From NCBI GenBank assembly GCA_947396885.1, contig OX377202.1, positions 76,914,643 through 76,978,642 of the forward strand: a stretch of 64,000 bases of DNA, given 5' to 3'. A program made the position numbers and the translations under genes. Of the stretch, positions 10,201 through 22,540 are shown one piece after another. The stretch comes from Heligmosomoides polygyrus polygyrus. Lineage: Eukaryota; Nematoda; Chromadorea; Rhabditida; Heligmosomidae. The notes below the pieces were generated by a model that made no database searches, was not told where the DNA came from, and saw only the letters and a program-made list of their open reading frames with translations. The number at the start of each line of letters is the position of its first letter. Position 1 is the first letter of the stretch.

Positions 10201-13200
10201 TGTGCCTTGTTTCAGGTAGAAATGTGGAAGAAGTATATTCAGTGGGAGAAGAGTAATCCTATGGAAACCGAAGAATATGGCCAGTTTGCTAGGCGTGGTA
10301 AGTGTTGTGATATAGCGGAGGAGAGTAGAGAGACTGGTTCTTCACGACGTGCCATTTAGTGGTCTATGCATATGAACAGTCGTTGCTGTGCTTGGGCTAC
10401 TATCCCGATATGTGGTACGAGGCTGCGTTGTTTTTGCAACAAGCGGGTAAGCAGCTCGAAGAGAAGGGTGACGTCAAACTGGCGCAACAGATGACTGCTG
10501 AAGCCATGCGTGAGTTGTGCGTTTATCGAGACCCACCTGTGCTATCTACTGTTGCCCTTATTTAGAGCTGTTCGATCGGGCAATCTCTGGGCTAATGAAG
10601 CACTCGCAGCTGCTTTACTTCGCGTATGCGGACTTCGAAGAGGAGCGGATGAAGTTCGATAATGTCAAGAAGATCTACGACAATCTTCTCGCCATAGATC
10701 ACATTGATCCTACCCTTGTGAGTATTTCTTCGATGCTATGACCTTAGTCGCATAATGAGCGCCGCTTCTCCAGACCTACATCCAACTAATGAAGTTCACT
10801 CGACGAACTGAGGGTGTTCGAGCGGCCCGGGCGGTTTTTAAGAGAGCTCGCGAAGACAGCCGATGTCGTCACCACGTGTTCATAGCTGCCGCTCTTATGG
10901 AGTTTTACTGCAGTAAGGTAGGCTGCTAATACATTAATTAGTAGCTAATTAGCAGATTTGTGTGACAGTATTGGAGCGTTTTTACTTATTTATGTTTATT
11001 AATTTAATTTTATGCTGTATAATTAATGCATGGGAAAAATCAAGGACAATGTCGACCAAAAAGCATAATGCTTTGATTTCCTTTATAAAGCCGAAAGTTA
11101 TGTAAGAGATGCAAAACAAGATTGATACGATCTCCCTTCTCACGTCAACTCATTGTTAGTTTCCACTACCTTCAGCACACTAAAAGTAATAGTTTTGTTA
11201 TCACTTTTTCTAGAAGCCTCGTCGAGTTGCTTCTCGTGTATTGCAACCACCATGCTGACATTTTGTTGTTTTAACTGCTGTATGTGACCCAAGGCTTACT
11301 CAGTTAACGTAAGCCTATTGCTGTGGGAAACTTCAGGAAATATTCTAAAAAGCGGTCAAGATGGATGAACAACATCACCAAGAGCCGTTTTTTGGGATAT
11401 TTTCTAGACCGATTAAAGTGGTACTGAAAAATAGGGTGCATCTTTTGGTAGAACTGTGAATCTTTGGTGCGATAGAAGCGTGTTTTGTGCAAACGGGTAG
11501 ACGTTAGCCTCCTTTCAACAACTGTTTTTTCTTACGAAGTTATCCACCTGCATTTGACTGTTTGGTTTTTAATTCTAGGACAAGGACGTTGCAATGCGTG
11601 TGTTCGATCTAGGCCTCAAGAAATATGGAGATGAGCCTGAGTACGCCTGTGCCTACGTAGATTTCCTGACACATTTGAATGGTTCGTTTCTATTTTGCAG
11701 TATTCATTCTTGATGACCTGATATTGAGTCCGACTATTCCCCTTTTTAGAGGACAATAATACGAGGGTAGTGCTCGAACGAATTTTGACTTCTGACACTC
11801 TTCCACCGGAGAAGTCCTCGTGAGTTTCAGAAGAACGTACCGTATGTGTGTGGGATATCCTTTACGGCTTGATTCGATTGCAGTGACATTTGGGACCGAT
11901 ATCTGGAGTTTGAATCCCTCGTCGGCGATTTGGCAAGTACTCTGAAGGTTGACGAAAGGCGCAAAGCTGCTGTCACTGGTGGAAAAGATGAAGGAACTAC
12001 GCTCATGTTGATTGATAGGTATGGAACAGCTTTTTGATTCACGATAATATTTGAGATTCACGGGAATTATTTGTACTTTCCTTGTGTAAGTTTCTGCGAT
12101 TTAGGTACCGCTTCCTCAATCTTGTCCCGTGCACGTTGGATCAACTCAAGCTAATGGGTTACAACGTTAGTTTTTGTTTCATAGTAGACGTTGAGTGATC
12201 TTTTTCGCTATTACACAATCTATTGACGCAAAATCGCCCGCTTACTTGCCACCTCGTCTAAAGTGCAAGGGAATTTTGACGAAACGTTTGAAGTGTCGGA
12301 TTATCTCTAGGAATTACATTGAATTGGCAGTTTTGTTCTGTTTGCCATGTATAGATTGTAGTCTGCTGAATTATGGCACTACTGCGTAAATAAAATGGAA
12401 AGTTGCGTAACATAACTGAATGACGAGTACCAGTAATCAACCATGTGACTTTCACTACAAGGCTATTAACGTTACTGCTTTCAGAAGTCAAATACCGGAA
12501 TGCTCGGCGGCATGACTGGAGTGTCAACTGGTTCGCTGATGGCGCCACAGCGCAGCTTGGCCGCTCCTCAAGCTGCGAGCGTTGTGATGGGTGGACTGCC
12601 CAGCGTTCAACTTGAGATTGGAGGGTAGGAAGATTTCAGTTCTCTTTGTCCTCTGTTTCTTTCTCACCTCTTATACTCTCAGGTATCCACGTCCTGACAT
12701 AGATCAGATGATTCCGTTCAAACCGAAGGCGAACAGCGCAGCGTCGTTCCACCCCGTCCCAGGAGGTGAGACTGAATGAGTGATCAGTTCTGTACATTGT
12801 TCTTTGAGTGCGAGATTGCGTTTGTAGCACAACCTAGTACTAGAGTGAACTACTGCATTGTTGGGTGAATCTTCTCAAGCATGCATTGTCTTTTATCGCA
12901 CTTGTTTGTGCTTTACAATTTTCATGGAGGTCTTTTCAAGGTGTGTTCCCTCCTCCACCTGCAATTGCTGAGCTGATCTCCCTCTTGCCGCCGCCATGGA
13001 CATTTCAAGGACCATTTGTTTCGGTGGATTTGTTCATTGACCACATCGGCAAATCGCAGCTTACCACCGGTAAGTGTTATTAAAAAACTTTTCACCTTCC
13101 AGGATGGTTGCTGTGTGCCTATGAAATTCGACAATAGTATAGTCATTGTCTAGTTTTGGTCTACATAGAGCAAATATTTTTACAGGTTGCCTAAAGAATT

Positions 13201-15373
13201 GCGATCTTTTCTTTACTAAAGGGGTCGGGTTTGGTGGGAAAATTTTAATGGAATTGATGATTGTCCCCGAATTCATTTTTTGACGTTTATTTAAAGTCTT
13301 ACTAGAGCGCACATGACACAATAGTATCCGTAGAACTTTTGTGACTTGGGAAGCCTGCCATAGCTCGCTCGAAGGGCAGTTACAGCGAATTGTTGGTTTA
13401 TCACATTTACCCAATGGGTACTTTATTCGACACAATTTTCCCGACATTAATGTGAAGCATACGTTCCTCTTCAAAAAATTGAAACCCCAGTTATGTAAAA
13501 AGATTAAAAGCGTCTTCAAGATTGTAACCCTTCCTGAGTGAAAAGCGGCTTCTGAAAGGCTTAGGGAAGGCAAACCCATATCTGTCTTTGTTATCGTGCA
13601 GCACTCACTTTTCATCTGCAGTTGTGAGGCTATACACTAGTTCGCTTTCTAGGTGAATTGAAAGGTAAGAAAAGTGCTGAAGCCGATCAAGTACTACTCG
13701 TTTTTCGGGTGATATATCCACTTACGTTCCTCATTCACTACGCTGATTGAAGTCTGATGGATGAAGGCTAGATGAGAACGCCAACGCTTTTCAAACACCT
13801 TCGTAAACCCAGAAGCAGTCCCTATCCTTCTGCCCCCACTCGTTGTCACCGCGCCAGATGGAGATATCGACATGTTGCCGCGGTGTCTAGCTGCAGTAAA
13901 AATTGCGCCAGGAAAATCTAGCATCGCCCTGTATAAACTGTGAAGGCGGTCTTTATGTACGAATGGTCACTGCGTGCGCGACGACGCGCTGGCTGTCGCA
14001 TGCGCGTCGAACTCCTTTCCGGTGTTTCCCTCTGCGGTTCTTTCCGTTTTACAACCTTTCTTCCCCGTCCACGCTGTTTTCTGTTAAAAAATTGCCGCAT
14101 CTCGCTGGCAGGCTTTCTCGCCAAACAATATGCCTGGTCTCAGATTGACTGCAATGTTCCGATAGTTTAACTGCGTGTATTGGTGAGCTTCGGTAGAGAG
14201 TTTTCACCCTACCGTAATGATTCGTTGTGATCAGTTTTCGGAGAAAGAACACGTCTCTCCGCGGCTGTGTACCACGGCCGATTATTGACCGGTGAAGTCG
14301 CCCTGTTGCGGCAACTTTTGCCGCGCTCACCGCGATATGCGCCGCGTTTGCGGCGGCCACTCGTACATAATGTCTCGCAGCCATAAATTGGGCCCCATGA
14401 CCCTAGTGGGGCTTCATTAAAACGCAAAGAGATTTGATGCTCCCTCGTCCTCAGATGCCTAAGCGTGGTGTAGAAGTTTAAATCTTCTTTTCTGCTCCAG
14501 CAGACGCCCTAGTTTTCTTTCATTTTGCTCTATTTTTTTACGGGAGACCAAATGCTGGAAGCGAAGTCAGTAAGCAGATCCATTGATAAGTGTCCTCGTT
14601 CGCTCTATGGCGGGTGGCCAGTATATGCGAATTGGTCAAATCGCCAACTGTCAGTTTGACTCATTCGTTTATGCTGATCATCTGTCACAAAGCGAACACG
14701 GACTATTATTCGGGGATTCATCTCTGTCATTCGGTCTCTTTATGGCGATTGTAGAGGCAGGACGAAAATGCTATATCGACTAAGGCTTTTGGTGGAGAGG
14801 ACTGCAAGTTTAAAGCTCTGCATCACGCTTTGGATTCTGAACACGACAGGACTTCAAAGCTGTCTACGCCACATTAATAAAGCTCCTAAAAATCTCGTGC
14901 TAGTATAATACATGGCACGGGTACAGAATTTTATGGAGGGCATTTTTTAAAAAGATTTTCTTGGTTACTGCGCGTGCAAAGTTCTTCTTGCAGGTCCTGT
15001 TTTGGACAAGAAGGTGAAGGTGGAAAATGGAACGATGGTTGGTCCCTTGAGAGTGGACGACGTCCGAAAGGACATGTACCAGCTACTCGCCACGACTCCT
15101 GATCCTCGATTTGTAAGTTTTCGCTTAACAGGTTTTGGATTTCTCTTCAGTTTTCGTTTTCGAATTATTCGAATCCCTAGAGATTTCGTGGAGTAAAGCT
15201 ATTATCGTTATCTTGAGGTCTCCACGCATCTGATGGAGTATCCTTCCGCGACGGCTGCCACGGCCGTGGGCACGAAGAGAAAGCGGGGCGAGTCAGGCAG
15301 CGATGACGAGTCTCGCGGAGTTCCCCCCGACATCTACAAGCGACGAATGGATATGAAGGCAGCCCAGCACTGA
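7242..15373 (+). CDS. suf-1: Cleavage stimulation factor subunit 3 (CstF-77), 20 exons, 743 aa
   Basis: CstF-77 is the dimeric HAT-repeat scaffold of the nuclear cleavage stimulation factor that bridges CstF-50 and CstF-64 in mRNA 3'-end formation. Exons: 7242-7334, 8550-8645, 9155-9187, 9246-9343, 9408-9509, 9573-9756, 10045-10146, 10216-10297, 10360-10509, 10566-10717, 10774-10917, 11579-11681, 11750-11819, 11884-12018, 12105-12165, 12485-12624, 12683-12765, 12941-13069, 14994-15112, 15218-15373. All introns are GT-AG, phases agree throughout, and the sum is 2232 nt. The protein follows CSTF3 closely: [19 protein letters not shown] block (exon 8), [11 protein letters not shown] (exon 9), HLNEDNNTRV (exons 12-13), MIPFKP at about 591, [11 protein letters not shown], and a basic TKRKRG nuclear signal at 711-716. 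Least certain are exon 2's start (an alternative AG lies 15 nt upstream) and the exon 20 acceptor. Confidence 0.95.
7704..7987 (-). mobile_element. tRNA-derived SINE copy in suf-1 intron 1
   Basis: This is a diverged, near full-length copy of the SINE described at 26197-26491, on the minus strand. Its tRNA-like head lies at the right end (CTCCTCCGACTGCGCT is the reverse complement of the A-box region), and the body contains CTTCCCAGACAAGTCTGG. Flanks 7688-7703 and 7988-8003 (ATCTGCTCGAYAAGGG) are a 16-bp target-site duplication with one mismatch. Confidence 0.85.
13900..14420. other. CpG-dense block inside suf-1 intron 18
   Basis: The 1.9-kb intron 18 (13070-14993) contains a segment unusually rich in CG dinucleotides, for example around 13975-14010 and 14260-14360, unlike the AT-rich introns around it. 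I see no conserved protein frame. It could be an internal promoter, an enhancer or an old mobile insertion. Confidence 0.3.
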
Positions 15374-15950
15374 AGCTGCACACGTTGCATGAGATCTGTA
15401 AATATTTGTGGTTGATTTCTTCTAGTAGGGAAAGAGCTACCAAGCGTGTTTGGGGAACAGTACCGTCGGGAATAGTACCGTAGACACACTCAAGGCGTTG
15501 TTGAGGAGATAGCATGAAAATCTTTTTAAAATATGATGGAACAACTGCTGATTGTATAGTTGATACTGTGTACCATCCCCTAAGATCCGTAGCGGACATA
15601 TAGTTGTGACTCACAGAGCGAGTTTACCAGGAGAGAGCCTACGCACTACTTCCCAAAATGTAGGACATTTCCTGTTTGTTGTTGTTGTTGCTGGCGCCGA
15701 AAGAGACTTTGCAAACCACAAGGTTTGATCTCTTATGCCGTCTCATTTGTTTGCTGTCATTTGCAGTTTTCCCTTCTGTGTTCTTTGTTAATATAATATT
15801 TATTGTTTATGAATGAAATTGTAAGCTAGATGTAAGTTCCAGTATGCGGAAGTCACTTTCGAGTAACCTTGAGGAGAGGATAGCACTCAGGAGTCCAGTC
15901 ATATTCCGGTCATACCTGGGTGACACTTGCTAGATTACGCTACCTCTCAA
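15374..15950. other. suf-1 3' flank
   Basis: This region follows the stop codon and should contain the suf-1 3' UTR. No perfect AATAAA is evident; AATGAA at about 15813 is a possible weak poly(A) signal. Nothing else is recognisable. Confidence 0.35.
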
Positions 15951-15952
15951 TG

Positions 15953-16235
15953 GTGCTTCCACACGAGTTGAAATAAGGCCAACCGCACTAGTATGACCTG
16001 TGGAAATTCGGAGATAGGGCAGAAGAAGAAAAGTACTTTAAGCGGAGGAAGTGCAGAATCATGAAGCGCATTGTGATCAGCAGCGTTCTCAATGACCTTG
16101 TAAACTTTGATATCGTCAGCGGATACTATGCAAGGTGCATCATAACTAGATATCAAGCTGGACAACTCATGGGAACGAATCAAAAACAAAGGAGGAGGGA
16201 GTACCCACCTCGATGAAGCACGCTAGAGGTATTGT
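15953..16235 (-). mobile_element. CR1-type LINE reverse-transcriptase fragment
   Basis: The minus strand encodes a short palm segment, with an LPPPLFLI-like stretch, then SADDIKVYKVIENAADHNALHD. It aligns with FADDIKIYKSVEIIEDCIALQS in the CR1-type copy at 21080-22292, so SADD is a mutated motif C. Frames break on both sides. It lies downstream of suf-1 and is a relic. Confidence 0.7.
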
Positions 16236-16239
16236 GAAC

Positions 16240-18305
16240 CGAAGAAAATGTACTGTTACTTTATTATTTTTTCGTTTCCACTTTTCTTTGTTACTGTTAT
16301 TAATAACTCCTCTTTGCAGAAATTGAAGGATGTTCCTTGTATTGGTTCGTATAGAGCGGGTTTTTTCCCGAAGAGTAGTTACGCATAAAAGACATAGATA
16401 ATTTGTGACATTCTAAAGATAGCTCTAGAACCATTGGGAATTTCCTTGGAGAGGTATTTTCGTCATCGAATTTAGGAAACAAGCTGAACACTATCGAGAA
16501 TAATAGCAGGGTCTGCTTCGAAAGTCATTGGCTTACGAACCCTTTCTTCGTCAACGAGGATGTCGTGCCCCAGGTGAGTCCGCTGCACCGGTGGGAGAGC
16601 TCATGTGGCCCTCAACTCGAGGCGACGTGTGAGGCACAGTCAGAGTCGAGGTCTTACCCATGCGCGCCCAGCTCTTATGTTTCCTGCCGCATTAAGGTTA
16701 GGCCCTTGTTGCCCCGACTGAAGCACACTTCATACCAATGCAAATGTTTAGGACTTTTCCGGGACAGCTCCTGCGCTGGCCCATCCTCACATAATTTACG
16801 TGAAACAAAAGAACCAGTCGACCTTGTGCAGTATGTACTACTGCGCTCGAAATAAACCTTCTCCCATGTCGAGTCGTGTGATAGTGCCCAATAGACATCA
16901 TACTTCATAGCAACTCAATACACACAATATACCAATAGGGAGGAACACAACTCCCTACGAGGCAAAGGCTGGGCCCCGCCACCTCATCTACGTGTCAGCC
17001 TCAAGCGGAACCAGCGGATCCTTCCTGGTTCCTACCCTGCGCTCACGAGGGCGGTGGCCCGGTCGGTCTCTGCGGTTACCTCTGACTGATGCTTCTGCGC
17101 GTCCTTTCCTAGTCGTCCTGGAGTCCTGCGCGGCCGGTCGAGTTGACCGCGCGCTGCGACGACGACGATGCAGACTACCGGGCGCGCGCGAGGAGCGGTT
17201 CCTACTGCGTCGCGGCGCGTGCGTGCAACCGTATGCCCTCCGCGTCGGGACCTGAGCGCCCCCAGCGTGTGTGTCCTTGAAGAGCCCTGATGGAGCGTGG
17301 CGAACGTGACGACAGAGGAGGAACCTATACAGCTATGCAGCGCGAACCCCAGTCGTACATGGTGAAGCTGGAGGTCCAAAAATTACAGTGTTCAGATTTG
17401 GGATCTATCGTAGTGGGGGGATATTCCACTCGGTTCTTTGAGAACGGCAGCAAAACCTAAAACAAACTACTTTACAAAGACAATATAGTAAACTGACCCT
17501 CGAGACGATCTCTCAGCGGCGTTTTCTAGCAATGGAAGGCCACATTGTTTACATTTGTTTCGCTTTTCTAGTGATGCCCCCTCCGACAAGGATAGATCCG
17601 AGATTAGTAATCACTTGATTCTGAAAGTCGTTAACGCGGAAGCTTTTTTCTGACCTAATAATACTACAGTTATTTTCTTCAAACATAACCATTCCTTACA
17701 GAGTCATGCGATGAAATCTATTAGTTTTCAAGGCGACATGTTTGCCTACATTGAAGGATGAGCGACAACAAAGCGAAGGAGAATTGGCGTTTAGAAGCAC
17801 TCGAGAGGTAGACGTTCTGCGCTCCGTGTCGCGTTTGGTTCTTGTGGTCGTAATCGTATCAGCGATTGCCAGAAGAAGTGCACGGCGAGCATCGAGAACC
17901 TGACGACTGACGTCTACCTCGGCCAAATTGTTGGGTCGGAACGGGATAGCCGATAGCCGGACAAGTCGTGGAAGCAACGATCTGCACGCGATGCCTCGGC
18001 GGCCATCACTGTCCGACTACCGTCCACCTGTCCAATGCGCACTGCTTCTGACACCGTTTCATGCTCTCTCAGCAGATTCTACCGAATAGATGGAATCGCT
18101 TTGCAATCTCGTCCAAATTGTGCTCTCGACATTGAACTAAATACGATATAACGGGCTAGAATAAGATAGCCCTTAGGAAATCAGTACGTTCATGCGGACC
18201 TTATTGCTGTGCAATGTCAACGACTCTCATTCCTCTGCTTAGAATGGCATGCTGAGAAACACTCTGCAAGCAACTAACAACATTTTCTTAGAAACTAAGG
18301 ATAGT
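16240..18305. other. No gene recognised; CpG-rich stretch 16990-17300
   Basis: Several frames are open because 16990-17300 is GC- and CpG-rich, but both strands are equally open and no family motif appears. A second moderately open minus frame lies at 17696-17977 without recognisable motifs. I do not call a gene here. Confidence 0.35.
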
Positions 18306-18580
18306 GGATAAAGTATAAAGGATAAAGGACGGCGTTACTCAATCCCTGCTGTGATGCGCCATGAATTAAACTTCTACGGGATGACGTGGAGGTGATTCGA
18401 TTTCGTATTTGGCCATACAATGAATTGCGGTGGTCAGCAGATGAACAAGTCAGCGCTTTATCCTTCCCAGACAAGACTGGTGCTCATTCAGCGACCCCGG
18501 AGGGACGGAAGGCTTGGTTGGCCTGGGCGGGAAGTGCAAATGGCAGCCGACACCTCCTCCGACTGCGCTACATGCGCCCT
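18306..18580 (-). mobile_element. tRNA-derived SINE copy
   Basis: This minus-strand copy has the (TCCTTTA)n-type tail at the left (reading GGATAAAGGATAAAGG on plus), a conserved body and the head at the right (CTCCTCCGACTGCGCTACATGCG). About 20 bases are missing between body and head compared with 26197-26491. The flanks show only a doubtful degenerate duplication. Confidence 0.85.
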
Positions 18581-19876
18581 CTTAAAAGCTACTAGGGTCT
18601 TTATACGGTCTACAATAAAACATCCCCCTTCAAATCAATCGTGTACTAATGTTGACCTCATGCAGACCTTGTAGTGCAGATAGTGCTATCATGCCTAGCA
18701 GAAGGGAGTTTCCAGTGCAATACCACTAATTTTCCTCTCCTGCTAGACAGGATCTTAACCAGGATAGGTGTAAATTCAAACCTGGGTTTCCGTGGTTTTA
18801 GCAGGTTTCAACTCTCCCCTCAAGATGTTTGTCTCAGTTTATAGGAAGTCTCGATCTCAGCTCACTGCTTTCAGTGCTTACAGCTGATGGCTTTATGTTA
18901 TTCTTCTTTCGATGTGGTCTACAAAGGAGCTGTGGTTCGTAAAGGTCCAACGAGGAGCTATCACACTGGGACCACAAAAACTGCGGAAAAGTGCTTAGGG
19001 GAAACAAGGGCTATAGGAACAGAACATGCTAGATACCGTGACTTCGTAGATATTCACTATTATGAAGCGATTTATAATCCCACTAGAGAACGTATTTATA
19101 TCCGACTTATTTATTTATTTATTTAAAATCAGGTTGTCTACTGTTGGATGTCCAAGCGCTGCAATCTTCACAGTCGACCTATACTCTTTATATTATAGAT
19201 TTCCTGAACACAGCGAAGCGGCCTGCTTATCGCTGAACCTTGGTTTAACCTCCCTGTTTCCGCTTGCCGGAGCCGTAGAGATGGGAACAGCGACGCTACT
19301 CGCTTATGTTCTGACGGTTGAAGCACTTCAGGCAATGTGAGATTTAGGACTCGAGCAGAGTTTCATTAGTTTGCCAGAGTTTTTTCCTTCTGACTTTCTC
19401 TTTTCTCTCTTTCTCTTTTTTCCGATAAACTTTTAGCATTCTCAATTGCAGGAGTGCGCCCAGAATGATGGGAAGTGTAGCAGGTCAGTGCGGTGTCATG
19501 ATTTTGTTGCTGTCTTAAAATCTTGAGTACCCTTGCTATTTGAAGGTTCAACAGCATCAGAAACATGTTCCCGCTTATCGCGAAGAGTCGTAGAACCGTC
19601 TTGCAACATTCAGTCGCAGTATGCCTTTTCCACATTTCTGGTCGAAACCGGTCAGCATTCGCTCCCCTTGGCTAATGGTGGGAACTATGAGAACGAAGAA
19701 ATACTATGACTGCCTGTTGTCGGTCTTGCCTTCCTATTCTGGAGCAGGAGTGATGTCTTCGAAACAGACCGCTGTTTGGTGGCGGAGTGGCTTCCTTCTC
19801 CTTAGTGGATTGAGGGTGGACATGTCAGAGGGGCTGGTTAAAGAACTCGTGTCTATTTCCTCCGTCCCCTCCCCTC

Positions 19877-19911
19877 CAAGGCTGGTCGAGCAAGGAACTC
19901 GACCAGCCTTG
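19877..19911. repeat. 14-bp perfect hairpin with 7-nt loop
   Basis: Bases 19877-19890 (CAAGGCTGGTCGAG) are the exact reverse complement of 19898-19911, separated by CAAGGAA. No T-run follows, and there is no neighbouring gene to suggest a role. Confidence 0.6.
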
Positions 19912-20105
19912 TTGTTCACCGACGTCGTATTACAGTTCCCTCTCATTATAACGCGTTTGAAGGGACCGGCAAATATCTGCGTTACAACGAGAATCGCGCC
20001 CTAACCGCTGATCTTCGATCTTTTTACAGATCTTTTTACACCCTTCTACGCACAGATTTATCTGAAATCGCACGCCATAGAATAACTGTAGGTTGTTAAT
20101 GGTTG

Positions 20106-20128
20106 CCCCCCCCCCCCCCCCCCCCCCC
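20106..20128 (+). repeat. 23-nt cytosine homopolymer
   Basis: There are 23 consecutive C residues, an exceptional mononucleotide run for this sequence. Its true length is likely to vary between molecules and may be misjudged by sequencing. Confidence 0.9.
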
Positions 20129-20282
20129 GTCAGAGAATCCTTAGAAAGCGCTAGCATGACACACATGTGTGAGTTGTAAAGAATACCAGTACTAACGATA
20201 AGTTCGACGTGATCAGTAGAAAACCCGAGTAACCTGACGTTAAATACATAACGTTTTGTTGCAATCAAAACACTTGAACCAG

Positions 20283-20350
20283 GAGGGACTCCATCCCTCA
20301 CACTCTACTTTCCGGGTAGGATGTTAGCCCACTGAACCACCACGCAGACA
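20283..20350 (-). mobile_element. tRNA-like relic (SINE head?)
   Basis: On the minus strand the order is an A-box-like TGGTTCAGTGGG, an anticodon-arm-like CTACCCGGAAAGTAG, and a B-box-like GATGGAGTCCC. The B box departs from GGTTCGANTCC and the arms pair imperfectly, so this is not a functional tRNA. It resembles the plus-strand relic at 20448-20520 in layout. Confidence 0.45.
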
Positions 20351-20447
20351 GCGTCCGCGATCTTTTTGTCGTAAGGGTGCATCAAAACTCACCAATCAGG
20401 ATGTTGCATGTTTGCTGAAAAACCAGGATGTTGCGTGCGAACAAGCA

Positions 20448-20520
20448 GCGCTGTTGGTGTAGCGGACCAGCACCCTGTCTCGAAAGCAGAGGATTCGGGG
20501 TAGAGCCCTGCCTGACGCGA
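20448..20520 (+). mobile_element. tRNA-like relic (Ser-like anticodon arm)
   Basis: The plus strand shows TGGTGTAGCGG (A-box-like, 20455-20465), then an arm whose loop reads CTCGAAA with T33 in place (anticodon CGA if functional, four stem pairs), then GGGTAGAGCCC in the T-arm position. The B box is degenerate. With 20283-20350 it forms an inverted pair, suggesting a second tRNA-derived repeat family or ends of one element. Confidence 0.45.
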
Positions 20521-21079
20521 ATATTCTGATCACAACATAACATTCTGTAACACCGGCTATCCAATATACCAGCTGCTCTAGGTTCAAAGCAAATACGAAA
20601 AACATTTCTTGAGTAGTCTGTACTGGAAGCAACATCCTCTGTTGCTCCTTACAGAGGAAACGTTCCAAACTACGGCAGCCTCTAATGAGTAGAGGTTATC
20701 GAACACCGTGCTCGACATACCGCCAACTCTGAACACCTTCGCGACTGTGCACGCGTGAAAAACATCTATATTCATCTAATACATTGCCGCACGGGTGCTG
20801 GTGGTGATTGCAATAGGAAGGTGGGTCTGATCATAATATCAGTCAGCATCTTGATTGCCTTAATTTTCTGTGCGCGACCAGAACTGAGCCCTGGTGGCGC
20901 TATAACTGAACTGCACACGCTTCGTGCTTTTCAGTGGTGAACCGCTCCATCTCACTGCGCTGCTTCTCGCCGGTTTTCTGGATAATTTGCCTCTCACCGT
21001 CGATCTGATCCCTCTTGAGCTGGTGGAAAGCCATGTTCTCAATGGGAACTACACCATAATCCGCAGCAACCAAGCTACA
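20521..21079. other. No gene recognised
   Basis: This is sequence between the tRNA-like relic and the CR1-type element. No supported exon or repeat was found. Confidence 0.35.
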
Positions 21080-22257
21080 TAAAACAGGCTTGCATCCAAG
21101 AGTAGTTAGCTGGATAAAAGGTTATATAACAGGGAGGTCTTTCCAAGTCAGAATCAATGACTTATTATCAGAATCATATCCAGTTACAAGTGAAGTGCCG
21201 CAAGGTGGAGTTTTGTTTCCTATTCTTTTCATCAGCTATACTTCAGAAATACCAAAGGTAATTCAAAGCTATAATGTGTCTTGCAAAATGTTTGCGGACG
21301 ATATAAAGATCTACAAAAGCGTTGAAATAATTGAGGATTGTATTGCGCTCCAATCTGCTACATATTAATACTATTGCTGAATGGTCGGCGAGATGAAAAC
21401 TTCCACTCTCTTGACCTAAAACGAAGCTGCTCCATCTTGGAAGCTCTGAAAACACGTATTACCTTGGAGAGTCCCAACTCAGCAGCATCGATATCGTTCG
21501 ATCTAGGTTTCCTTATTGACCCTTAGCTCATTTAATTCTCACTGTGATGATATGTCCAATAAAGCCAATAGAACTATCGACAACATATTCAACTCCTTGG
21601 CACTAATTCAGTGAAACATTTAGCTTCAGCCTGTAAGTGCTATGTACGACCACAACTTGAATATGGTACAACCGTATTTAATCCGTCCAACACGGTCGCA
21701 ACATAAAAAAAAACTTGAAGCAGTTCAAAATAACTTTACTAGAAAGTTGTGGATAAGGCTGCATGGGTATGAACCTCCACCATACCGCCTGCCGCTGTTC
21801 GCAATAAAACATTTGATGTATCGTCGCTTGCTATTCGAAGAAAAAGGAAAAAGAAAAAGAAAAGACCTCATCATGATCTATAAAATTCTAAATTAAATGA
21901 CAGGTCTATCTGTGAAGCAGGTTTACACGAGTTTGCCTTCCACCACTCGAGGTGCACAGTCAAAGCTTCATTTTCCAAGATCTAGGACTTCTCTGCGTGC
22001 CACGTTCTTTACACAAAGGGCTGGTTCCGACTTCATAAAATTATCGGAAACATCTCCCATTCCTGACTCCTTGAGTAGATTCGAAAGGCTTTTAGACAGA
22101 CATTTCCGAAACGCTTAATTGCTTACCCTTCTATGAATGTAGATATCTATGCTCAATCAATCTTCGTGTTCATCACGTTCTCCTTTTGAGATGTTTTTTG
22201 TAAACATTTCTTTTAGTATTCTTATGAATTGTTTATGTTTTGCGTGAATTTCGCGTA

Positions 22258-22292
<35 letters not shown>
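21080..22292 (+). mobile_element. 5'-truncated CR1-type non-LTR retrotransposon
   Basis: This encodes the RT palm and thumb of a CR1-like LINE: HPRVVSWIKGYITGRSFQV, EVPQGGVLFPILF (motif B region) and KMFADDIKIYK (motif C, FADD). Later frames hold LEAVQNNFTRKLWIRLHGYEPP and KRKDLIMIYKILN (21642-21896), and a C-terminal piece lies in 21897-22118. At least two frameshifts separate the parts. The 3' end is an (AAAT)n microsatellite at 22257-22292, serving as tail. The N-terminal RT and endonuclease are missing, so it is inactive. Confidence 0.9.
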
Positions 22293-22540
22293 CGAGAATC
22301 ATTTTAAACGTAGAGTTACACTCAGAACCGCGTTTTAGCGGGAGTAGCACTGTATCCGTCTTAATCGGAGCTAGTTGTATTGTTTGTATTGTCATGACCA
22401 AACCCATTGGACCTTAAGAGTTCGGTCAAAATCTAGGCTCGAAGAGTATTTCACAGAGGACATGGCACATCAGAATTCGGAAAGTAGTTGGAGTTCACAG
22501 AGGTGGCCATTGTACTGTAGGTGATATGCAGCGCGTGGCA

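Larger units (their letters stand above)
18590..20280. other. No gene recognised
   Basis: There is a TTTA microsatellite at 19107-19125, a pyrimidine-rich run near 19380-19425, a 14-bp hairpin at 19877-19911 and a C homopolymer at 20106-20128. The TTTA run could be the solo tail of a minus-strand CR1 copy, but the adjacent sequence does not support this. I see no exon. Confidence 0.35.

Noticed and set aside
16992..17379. Open frames on both strands in a GC-rich block
   Set aside because: Openness in several frames reflects composition; Arg-rich low-complexity translations and no family motif.
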